The position numbers and the translations under genes were made by a program. A stretch of DNA of 5,003 bases, taken from assembly GCA_020718265.1 (NCBI GenBank), contig DYSM01000221.1, positions 1 to 5,003 on the forward strand, given 5' to 3'. The notes under the pieces are model-generated. The model did not search any database. It was given only the letters and a program-made list of their open reading frames with translations, and was not told the DNA's origin. Below are positions 1 through 5,003 of this stretch, one piece after another; position 1 is the stretch's first letter, and each line of letters opens with the position of its first letter. The stretch comes from Draconibacterium orientale. GTDB lineage: Bacteria > Bacteroidota > Bacteroidia > Bacteroidales > JAADGE01.

Positions 1-30
1 GGCTGCCGAAAATAGTAAAAATTTTCTCAT
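1..30 (-). CDS. 5' end of a divergent gene, probable exported protein (partial)
   Basis: Read on the minus strand, an ATG at 30-28 opens a frame that stays open to the window edge and encodes MRKFLLFSAA. A basic n-region followed by a hydrophobic run is how a Sec signal peptide begins, so the product is probably exported or a lipoprotein. Support comes from a Bacteroidetes-type -7 box on the same strand 43 bases upstream of the ATG (73-80), which would give a leader of roughly 35 bases. Only ten codons are visible, so neither family nor function can be given. The gene would be transcribed divergently from the thioredoxin-led cluster. A chance ATG in AT-rich DNA remains possible. Confidence 0.55.
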   Translation of the reverse strand, partial: MRKFLLFSAA

Positions 31-72
31 TTGTTAATATTCAATTAAATTTGTGTGATATTATTATCAACG

Positions 73-80
73 CAAAGATA
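73..80 (-). promoter_or_regulatory. -7 box (TATCTTTG) for the divergent left-hand gene
   Basis: The minus strand reads TATCTTTG followed by C, an exact match to the Bacteroidetes -7 consensus TAnnTTTG. It lies 43 bases upstream of the minus-strand ATG at 30. No good TTG-type -33 element is visible at the usual distance (about 97-104), so the assignment rests on the -7 box and its position. The rest of the divergent spacer, about 81-223, is AT-rich and shows no other recognisable site. Confidence 0.4.
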
Positions 81-223
81 TGAAAATTCTATTTCGTTGC
101 ATGGTTTCTTGTTTTAGAGTTGTACAAAATCACAAATATTTTAATGAAGCTCAAAAACGATTAACAGTGATGTTTTTAATTTTTAAATTTTTACGCATTC
201 AGGTCTTTTCTTTACAATAATCT

Positions 224-254
224 TTTGTTTTAAAAGTTTTTCTAATTAAAATTG
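224..254 (+). promoter_or_regulatory. candidate promoter for the thioredoxin-led cluster
   Basis: TTTG at 224-227 is separated by 19 bases from TAAAATTG at 247-254. This matches the Bacteroidetes -33 TTTG / -7 TAnnTTTG arrangement with one mismatch in the -7 box. Transcription would start near 260 and leave a leader of only about 12 bases before the ATG at 272. It is the best plus-strand candidate directly upstream of the cluster. A second exact -7 match, TAAATTTG at 46-53, lacks a -33 element at suitable spacing and would give a leader of over 200 bases. Confidence 0.35.
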
Positions 255-271
255 CATAAAATAGTTAGTTT

Positions 272-790
272 ATGAAAACCTTATCCGTTTTAATTTCCTT
301 TGTTGTCTTTTCGTTCGCCGGATACGCACAGCAATCCGATTACGCTTTACCGTCGGTTTCTGTTAAAAAACTTGAAGGTTCTACAATTTCCACAACAGAA
401 ATGACTTTGGGCGAAGTTACCATTGTCAGTTTTTGGGCAACGTGGTGCAAACCTTGTATTCTTGAATTAAGTACCATCGCCGATGTTTATGAAGACTGGC
501 AGGCAGAAACCGGCGTAAATTTAATTGCAATTTCTATCGATGATGCCCGAAACGCTCCGAAAGTTAAACCTTTTGTGGAAGGAAAGGGCTGGGAATACAG
601 TGTTTACATCGATGAGAACAGCGATTTCAAACGTGCGATGAACGTTGTAAACGTCCCGCACACGTTCGTTTTGAACAAAGAAGGCAAAATCGTTTGGCAA
701 CATAACTCGTATTCGCCCGGCGATGAAGAAGAATTATACGAGATTATTATAAAAGTTAAAAACGGAGAATCGCTTGAAAGTCATGAATAA
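272..790 (+). CDS. Secreted TlpA-like thiol-disulfide oxidoreductase (thioredoxin fold)
   Basis: This is a 172-residue exported thioredoxin-family protein. Residues 1-19 form a Sec signal peptide (MK, a hydrophobic core, then a GYA-Q cleavage site), placing it in the periplasm. The thioredoxin fold starts at a hydrophobic strand leading into FWATWCKPC, with catalytic cysteines C59 and C62. The cis-proline loop is VNVPHTFVLN (P129), followed by a GKIVWQ strand. This is the TlpA/ResA layout, in which a membrane-anchored or soluble periplasmic protein reduces or exchanges disulfides in exported proteins; here no lasting membrane anchor is evident. The length is normal for a single-domain member. 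It is the first gene of the plus-strand cluster and its 3' end overlaps the next gene by 8 bases, which implies co-transcription and possible translational coupling. The natural substrate is not shown; its neighbours, both with cysteine pairs, are obvious candidates by inference. Confidence 0.9.
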   Translation: MKTLSVLISFVVFSFAGYAQQSDYALPSVSVKKLEGSTISTTEMTLGEVTIVSFWATWCKPCILELSTIADVYEDWQAETGVNLIAISIDDARNAPKVKPFVEGKGWEYSVYIDENSDFKRAMNVVNVPHTFVLNKEGKIVWQHNSYSPGDEEELYEIIIKVKNGESLESHE

Positions 791-2459
791 CAAAATTTTG
801 AGTTGCATTTTGGTTGTGTGTGCGTGCGTGTTTGTATCGTCAAAAACGTTCGCTCAAGAAACCTCTGAAGGACAGTTTCACGGGAATTTTGAACTGAATT
901 TGCAACAATACAACGAAGATTCGCTCATTCACGCGCCGGCTGTGGACGAAAAAGTGCGCACCAACGCTTACGCCAATTTTACATACACAAAAGGAAAATT
1001 TAATTTCGGTGCACGTTACGAAATGTACCTCAATCCGTTGCTCGGTTACGATTCTCGCTACGCCGGGCACGGTATCGGTTACCGCTATGCAAGTTACATG
1101 TCCGAAGAAATTGAAATTACAGCCGGACATTTTTACGAGCAATTCGGTAATGGTTTGATTTTTAGGACGTACGAAGATAAAAATCTCGGCTACGATAACG
1201 CACTCGACGGTGCGCGCGTGAAATATCGTCCGGCAAAAGGTTTGACCTTTACCGGTGTCATCGGCAAACAAAAATTGTTTTTCGACTACGGAAACGGCAT
1301 TGTACGCGGCGTGGATGCCGATTGGGATTTTAATACTTTGGTTAAAAAACTATCGGATAAAGCCTTGAAACTTCAGCTTGGCGGTTCGTTCGTCAGTAAA
1401 TTTCAGGAAGCAAACGACCCTGTGTTCAATTATCCGGAAAACGTTGCGGCAGGCGCAGGGCGTATTCGATTGACTTACAAGAATTTCAGTCTAAATTCTG
1501 AATACGTCTATAAATCAAACGACCCTTCGGGCGGAAATTTATACGATTTTGAACCCAACGACGGTAAGAATTTGCAAAACCCGGTTTTTCGAGACGGACA
1601 GGCACTTTATGCAAACGCCGCATGGTCGGTAAAAGGTTTTGGAGTTGTGCTTTCAGGCATGAGTTTGGACAACATGAATTTTCGTTCGGAACGTTTTGCT
1701 ACCGGAAACGACTTGCATATCAATTATTTACCGGCTTTGTCGAAAAATCATACGTACGCACTTGCTGCGATGTATCCCTTTTCCACTCAGTCCAACGGAC
1801 AAATGGCATTCAATTCCGAACTTTTTTTCAAAATTCCAAAAACGCTTAAAGGTATTGGCGGAATGCACTTCTCTCTGAATTTTTCTCAAGTGATGGCTTT
1901 AAAGAAAACAGATATTCAAATTGACCCGGAACTTAATGGTTATGAAGCTGATATATTTACACCAAGCGATGAGCTGTATTATCAGGATTTTAATATCGAA
2001 GTTACGCATAAATTAACAAAAGCGGTCAAAGCTACAGTCGTGTATATTCACCAAACCTATAATATTGAGCAAATTCAAGGCAAAAGCGGCGAAGATAATG
2101 TTGTTTCAGACATTGCAATTTTGGATATGACTGTGAAATTGAACAAAAAACATGCCTTGCGTTTGGAAACTCAGCACTTGGCATCGAAACAATTTTACGG
2201 AAGTTGGGCAAGCGGTATGCTGGAATACACGTTTGCGCCGCATTGGTTCGTTTCAGTTGCCGACCAATTTAATTACGATAATCCGAAAACCGAACATAAA
2301 ACACACTATTACAACACGTATGCCGGCTTTGTGCGCGGCGGAAATCGCATACAAATCGGCTACGGACGCCAACGCGAAGGCGTAATTTGTGTCGGCGGAG
2401 TGTGTCGAAATACGCCCGCGTCAAACGGATTTTCGGTCGTGTTGTCAAGTACATTTTAG
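783..2459 (+). CDS. Predicted outer-membrane beta-barrel protein, DUF6029-like
   Basis: The product has 558 residues from the ATG at 783. A TTG in the same frame at 774 would only add three residues ahead of the signal peptide, so the ATG is preferred. Residues 1-24 form a Sec signal peptide ending TFA-QE. The mature protein is rich in alternating aromatic and polar stretches and ends in phenylalanine (VVLSSTF), as outer-membrane barrels commonly do. A conserved-looking block at about 117-146 (FYEQFGNGLIFRTYED, then NLGYDNALDGARV) and the C-terminal GYGRQREGVICVGGVCR resemble DUF6029 proteins of Bacteroidetes; this family call is from memory. The mature chain has only two cysteines, C536 and C541, in CVGGVC close to the C-terminus, which could form a disulfide. 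It overlaps the thioredoxin gene by 8 bases and is followed 42 bases later by the Omp28-like gene. No function is established for the family; a pore or envelope structural role is possible. Confidence 0.8.
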   Translation: MNNKILSCILVVCACVFVSSKTFAQETSEGQFHGNFELNLQQYNEDSLIHAPAVDEKVRTNAYANFTYTKGKFNFGARYEMYLNPLLGYDSRYAGHGIGYRYASYMSEEIEITAGHFYEQFGNGLIFRTYEDKNLGYDNALDGARVKYRPAKGLTFTGVIGKQKLFFDYGNGIVRGVDADWDFNTLVKKLSDKALKLQLGGSFVSKFQEANDPVFNYPENVAAGAGRIRLTYKNFSLNSEYVYKSNDPSGGNLYDFEPNDGKNLQNPVFRDGQALYANAAWSVKGFGVVLSGMSLDNMNFRSERFATGNDLHINYLPALSKNHTYALAAMYPFSTQSNGQMAFNSELFFKIPKTLKGIGGMHFSLNFSQVMALKKTDIQIDPELNGYEADIFTPSDELYYQDFNIEVTHKLTKAVKATVVYIHQTYNIEQIQGKSGEDNVVSDIAILDMTVKLNKKHALRLETQHLASKQFYGSWASGMLEYTFAPHWFVSVADQFNYDNPKTEHKTHYYNTYAGFVRGGNRIQIGYGRQREGVICVGGVCRNTPASNGFSVVLSSTF

Positions 2460-2501
2460 CTCGCTTTTTTTAGGTTGAAATTTTTAGAAAGAAATTCCAA
2501 A

Positions 2502-3347
2502 ATGAATACAAAATACACTTTTATTACATTAGGTTTGTTGCTTTTGTCTGTTTTATATTCATGTGATGTAATAGATAAACCACTGAAAGACAATGAAGGA
2601 AATACCTGCGGCGATGAAAATTTACCCGTGCCGATACGCAAAATTTTGATAGAAGATTATACCGGACAGAAATGCAATAATTGCCCGGTTGCTGCGGAAA
2701 CTTTGCACGAAATCAAAAACGATTATTGCGACCACATCATTCCGATTGCCCTACACATCGGCAGTTTTGCCGCTCCGGCCGGTTCTTATTTTCCGAACGA
2801 TTACAGAACGGATGCAGGCGCGGAACTGGATGCGTTTTACGGAATTGAAAATATTGGTTTGCCGCAAGGTTTGGTCAATCGAAGGATGTTTGAAGATAAT
2901 ACAGTTCTGAACAAAGACAATTGGCGAGCCGCAGCGCATGAGCTGTTTTTGTTGCCACCCGATGCTGATATTCAGCTTATTGTGGAAATTGACACCGTTT
3001 CACACAAAATTCTTGCAACCGCAAATATATCAGTTCTCTCGGATTTGAATTTTGAACTAAATTTCGGCGCATATCTTGCTGAAGACAGTATCATCAGCCC
3101 GCAACTAACGCACTCAGGCATCGTGAAGGACTATGTGCATAGGCACATGTTACGCGCAGCCCCGCTCGGTGCGTTCGGACAAAGCATCGCCGCTTCTGCT
3201 AAACAAGGCGATGTGCTGCAAAAAACACTCACGTTCGATGCTGATACAATCTGGAATCCAAAACATTGCGAGCTGATTCTGTTTTTGTCAAATTCGGCAA
3301 CCGGAGAAATCATTCAGGCAGAATCGGAAAAACTTTTGATAAAATAA
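2502..3347 (+). CDS. Omp28-like outer-membrane lipoprotein with CxxC motif
   Basis: This is a 281-residue lipoprotein. From the ATG at 2502 the N-terminus is MNTK, a leucine-rich core and the lipobox LYSC, so C21 would be lipidated after signal peptidase II cleavage. An in-frame TTG at 2475 would add nine residues ahead of the signal sequence and is less likely. The mature part starts a thioredoxin-like region: KILIEDYTGQKCNNCP (C58 and C61), a helix, a strand IIPIALHIG, and a probable cis-proline loop IGLPQGLVNRR (P121). This matches the Omp28-related family named after a 28-kDa Porphyromonas gingivalis outer-membrane protein. The C-terminal half (about 140-281) is a beta-rich region without a motif I recognise. 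Further cysteines are C36, C76 and C256. Its position after a periplasmic thioredoxin and a barrel with a cysteine pair suggests joint work in the outer envelope, which is inference. Surface exposure cannot be decided from the sequence. Confidence 0.85.
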   Translation: MNTKYTFITLGLLLLSVLYSCDVIDKPLKDNEGNTCGDENLPVPIRKILIEDYTGQKCNNCPVAAETLHEIKNDYCDHIIPIALHIGSFAAPAGSYFPNDYRTDAGAELDAFYGIENIGLPQGLVNRRMFEDNTVLNKDNWRAAAHELFLLPPDADIQLIVEIDTVSHKILATANISVLSDLNFELNFGAYLAEDSIISPQLTHSGIVKDYVHRHMLRAAPLGAFGQSIAASAKQGDVLQKTLTFDADTIWNPKHCELILFLSNSATGEIIQAESEKLLIK

Positions 3348-3379
3348 ACGTGCACTATTTTCAGCTTTTTTTACGAAAA

Positions 3380-4354
3380 ATGACATTGCGGAAAGTGTTT
3401 AACGCACTTTCCGTTTATTTTTTTTATGCGTGTTCCGTGCTTTTCAAAACAACCAAACGAGGCGCGTATCCTGTGAGTATTTCCGTAGAACCCGGAACAT
3501 CGTGCAATTTGCAATGCCTCGAATGTCCGTCGGGGCAACGCGCATTTACACGCCCGACCGGAAGTATTGATTTTGACTTGTATAAAAAAATCGTGGACGA
3601 ATTTGCGCCCAATCTTTCCAATTTGATTCTGTATTTTCAGGGCGAACCTTTTTTGCACAAACAATTTTTCGATTTGGTTCGTTATGCGTCTGTCGAAAAA
3701 AACATTTTCACACACACTTCTACAAACGGACATTATTTAACGGTAAGCAATTCAATAAATACCATTAAATCCGGATTAGACAAACTCATCATTTCGCTCG
3801 ACGGAACAACACCCGATGTTTATGAAAAATATCGTAGAAACGGCAACTTTGAACGTGTGATTTCCGGAATCAAAACCATTGTAGAGCAAAAGAAAATCCT
3901 GAAATCCAAAACACCTTTTATTGAATTGCAGTTTATTGTCTTTCGGCACAACGAGCATCAACTCGAAGAAATTAAAGCACTTGCAAAAGCCTTAGGCGTG
4001 GATAAATTGGCGCTCAAATCGGCACAAGTGTACGAGTTTGAACACGACACCGAACTCATCCCGACAATTGACAAATATGCGCGTTATCGAAAATCAAAGT
4101 CAGGTGTTTATGAAATCAAAAGCACTTTGCCCAACCGCTGCCGCCGTCTTTGGGAGTCGTCCGTCATAACTTGGGACGGCAAAGTTTTACCCTGCTGCTT
4201 CGATAAAGATGCCGATTTTATGACGGGCGATTTGTCTGTAACCGATTTCAAAACTGCCGACAGCGCTGTTGAGGCTAAGGCGTTTCGTAAAGCGGTTCTC
4301 ACGGACAGAACGCAATTTAAGATGTGCCGAAACTGCACTTCGGGCTTAAAATAA
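3380..4354 (+). CDS. Radical SAM protein with C-terminal SPASM-like cysteine set
   Basis: The product is a 324-residue cytosolic radical S-adenosylmethionine enzyme of unknown substrate. The core is clear: SVEPGTSCNLQCLECPSG carries the CxxxCxxC motif (C42, C46, C49) that binds the 4Fe-4S cluster cleaving SAM; LYFQGEPFLH supplies the GGE-like SAM-amino-binding segment; THTSTNG and LIISLDGTTPDVYEKYR follow in usual order. The C-terminus has C254-x12-G-x4-C272, a second cysteine at C273, then C316-x2-C319, enough for one auxiliary iron-sulfur cluster but short of a full seven-cysteine SPASM. The reading frame is open upstream to 3266 inside the Omp28-like gene, but the ATG at 3380 preceded by ACGAAAA is the sensible start, and residues 4-30 resemble the N-terminus of Bacteroidetes relatives. 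An in-frame GTG at 3437 is a weaker alternative. It follows the lipoprotein gene after 32 bases. No precursor peptide gene is visible nearby, so a peptide-modifying role is unsupported. Confidence 0.88.
   Translation: MTLRKVFNALSVYFFYACSVLFKTTKRGAYPVSISVEPGTSCNLQCLECPSGQRAFTRPTGSIDFDLYKKIVDEFAPNLSNLILYFQGEPFLHKQFFDLVRYASVEKNIFTHTSTNGHYLTVSNSINTIKSGLDKLIISLDGTTPDVYEKYRRNGNFERVISGIKTIVEQKKILKSKTPFIELQFIVFRHNEHQLEEIKALAKALGVDKLALKSAQVYEFEHDTELIPTIDKYARYRKSKSGVYEIKSTLPNRCRRLWESSVITWDGKVLPCCFDKDADFMTGDLSVTDFKTADSAVEAKAFRKAVLTDRTQFKMCRNCTSGLK
3389..3425 (+). terminator. Intrinsic-terminator-like hairpin inside the start of the radical SAM gene
   Basis: CGGAAAGTG (3389-3397) and CACTTTCCG (3405-3413) are perfect 9-base inverted arms around a 7-base loop. 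They are followed immediately by TTTATTTTTTTT (3414-3425). This is the classic shape of a rho-independent terminator on the plus strand, placed 41 bases after the Omp28-like stop codon. The odd part is that it lies within codons 4-16 of the radical SAM gene if that gene starts at 3380. It could terminate the upstream three-gene transcript or attenuate expression of the radical SAM gene, with ribosomes translating the start preventing the fold. It could also be coincidence from Phe/Tyr-rich codons, though a perfect stem and U-tract together make that less likely. Confidence 0.6.
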
Positions 4355-4473
4355 ACTTGAAATTTAATACGCTTTACATTGAATTTTGTTGTATTAAGTT
4401 TTAAAAGATTTTATCAACATTAAATTTCTTTCAAAATTATTGATAGTCAATCAGTAACATTTTCTTCTTAACA

Positions 4474-4501
4474 TTGCACGATTTAAAACAGCTTACTTTT
4501 G
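4474..4501 (+). promoter_or_regulatory. possible promoter pointing into the gene-free right end
   Basis: TACTTTTG at 4494-4501 is an exact match to the Bacteroidetes -7 consensus TAnnTTTG. TTG at 4474-4476 lies upstream with a 17-base spacer, slightly short for this phylum. Transcription would start near 4507 and run rightward through spacer DNA and the heptad array. No open reading frame follows within the window, so the target would be a gene beyond the right edge, or a non-coding RNA. Eight-base matches with four fixed T/A-rich positions arise by chance in such DNA, so confidence is low. Confidence 0.25.
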
Positions 4502-4693
4502 AAAAAATTAACATTGACAGATACCATATTTCAACTAAATTCGCCGATGTGTTTTATGTAAAAATAGATGTCGGAACGTTTTTAAACTGTAAATGTTAAA
4601 AAATACGCTCATATTTCATATATCGTGATGTAAGAAAACGTGTAAATATTTCAATTTATGTAGGTTGTAGTCATTATTTCAATCGAATGTTAT

Positions 4694-4737
4694 GTCATTT
4701 AGTAGTCATTCAATGGTCAAAAAGTAGTCATTCTTTG
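4694..4737 (+). repeat. Four-unit degenerate 11-bp tandem repeat (two 22-bp copies)
   Basis: GTCA recurs exactly every 11 bases at 4694, 4705, 4716 and 4727. The units are GTCATTTAGTA, GTCATTCAATG, GTCAAAAAGTA and GTCATTCTTTG. Units 1-2 and 3-4 match each other as 22-base copies at 17 of 22 positions, so a 22-bp duplication is the simplest reading. A further outlying GTAGTCATT lies at 4667-4675, identical to those at 4702-4710 and 4724-4732. The 11-base period is close to one DNA helical turn, so the motifs would lie on one face of the helix. Function unknown. Confidence 0.55.
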
Positions 4738-4777
4738 TTTTTTAATTGTTTCAATTGAATTTCTAAAAGCACTGTTT

Positions 4778-5003
4778 CAAATCACAAATCTGAAATCTCA
4801 CATCTCAAATCTGAAATCACAAATCTGAAATCTCAAATCTGAAATCACAAATCTGAAATCACAAATCTCAAATCACAAATCTGAAATCACAAATCTCAAA
4901 TCTGAAATCTCAAATCTGAAATCTCAAATCTGAAATCTCATATCTCAAATTTCAAATCTCATATCTCAAATCTCATATCTCAAATCTCATATCTCAAATC
5001 TCA
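4778..5003. repeat. Heptanucleotide tandem array, 32 units, continuing past the window
   Basis: From 4778 to the window edge the DNA is an uninterrupted series of 7-base units with consensus (C/G)AAATC(T/A): 32 full units plus two bases, with no insertion or deletion breaking the phase. Variants are few: CACATCT at 4799-4805, CAAATTT at 4946-4952, and four CATATCT units between 4939 and 4994. Much of the array alternates unit types, giving a 14-base higher-order period (CAAATCT/GAAATCT earlier, CAAATCT/CATATCT at the right end). It is unlikely to encode protein: the GAAATC units create TGA on the plus strand and the CAAATC units create TGA on the minus strand, cycling through the frames because 7 is not a multiple of 3. 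It is best called a microsatellite-like intergenic repeat, comparable in type to short heptamer repeats known in some bacterial genomes. Its true length and right flank are unseen. Confidence 0.95.

Larger units (their letters stand above)
4355..4777. other. AT-rich intergenic region without a recognisable gene
   Basis: This 423-base stretch after the radical SAM stop codon shows no convincing coding frame on either strand and no tRNA or rRNA signature. A weak inverted repeat, TTAATAC (4364-4370) with GTATTAA (4391-4397) across a 20-base loop, could help end transcription, but it has a long loop, one G-C pair and no clean U-tract. TTCAATTGAA at 4750-4759 is a perfect 10-base palindrome of unknown meaning. 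The segment also contains a possible promoter (4474-4501) and a short 11-bp-period repeat (4694-4737), listed separately, and leads into the heptad array. Confidence 0.7.

Noticed and set aside
774..782. TTG start for the barrel gene adding three residues
   Set aside because: The ATG at 783 gives a normal signal peptide; the upstream TTG adds nothing recognisable.
840..1271. 143-codon open frame on the minus strand inside the barrel gene
   Set aside because: It lies wholly antisense to a clear exported-protein gene and shows no domain or start context.
2475..2501. TTG start for the Omp28-like gene adding nine residues
   Set aside because: The extension contains acidic and polar residues ahead of a normal lipoprotein signal sequence; the ATG at 2502 fits the lipobox distance.
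3266..3379. Upstream extension of the radical SAM gene overlapping the Omp28-like gene
   Set aside because: The extra 38 residues are an out-of-frame reading of the lipoprotein gene; family members begin close to the ATG at 3380.
3371..3733. 120-codon minus-strand frame opposite the radical SAM gene
   Set aside because: It is antisense to the conserved radical SAM core and has no independent support.
4364..4397. Terminator for the radical SAM gene from TTAATAC / GTATTAA arms
   Set aside because: The stem is AT-rich with a 20-base loop and no clean U-tract, so it is too weak to call as a separate feature.
4432..4439. Minus-strand -7 box (TAATTTTG) facing the radical SAM gene
   Set aside because: No TTG-type -33 element is present at a usable distance and it would only drive antisense transcription.
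4514..4541. Sigma-70-like TTGACA with TAAATT 16 bases downstream
   Set aside because: Bacteroidetes primary sigma factors do not use this consensus and the -10 match is poor.
4778..5003. CRISPR array
   Set aside because: The units are 7 bases, contiguous and without spacers; a CRISPR array needs longer repeats separated by unique sequence.

Overview
The window looks like chromosomal DNA of a Bacteroidetes bacterium, probably Bacteroidales-like. The evidence is AT-rich spacers, A-rich rather than strong Shine-Dalgarno leaders, promoter boxes of the TTTG / TAnnTTTG type, and a set of protein families (a DUF6029-type outer-membrane protein, an Omp28-type lipoprotein and a Bacteroidetes-style radical SAM/SPASM protein) typical of that phylum. 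Species cannot be named from the sequence.

Layout. At the left edge (1-30, minus strand) are the first ten codons of a divergent gene, apparently starting a signal peptide, with a phylum-type -7 box upstream of it. A 241-base AT-rich divergent spacer follows. Then come four tightly packed plus-strand genes: a secreted TlpA-like thioredoxin (272-790); a 558-residue predicted outer-membrane beta-barrel of the DUF6029 type (783-2459, overlapping the first by 8 bases); an Omp28-like lipoprotein with a CxxC motif (2502-3347); and a radical SAM enzyme with a C-terminal SPASM-like cysteine set (3380-4354). From 4355 to the right edge there is no gene. That region holds an AT-rich spacer with one possible promoter, a small 11-bp-period repeat (4694-4737), and a perfectly phased 7-bp tandem array (4778-5003, 32 full units) that runs off the window.

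How the genes may work together. The first three products are all predicted to be exported, and each carries a cysteine pair: WCKPC in the thioredoxin, CVGGVC as the only mature cysteines of the barrel, and CNNC in the lipoprotein. This suggests an envelope thiol-redox or outer-membrane protein maturation module. The radical SAM protein is cytosolic and may be a separate unit: an excellent terminator-like hairpin plus U-tract lies inside its first 16 codons, where it could end or attenuate transcription coming from the upstream genes.

No clearly new defence, mobile or RiPP system is visible. The most unusual elements are the coding-embedded terminator-like hairpin, the heptad array with its polarised variants, and the linked cysteine pairs of the exported proteins.
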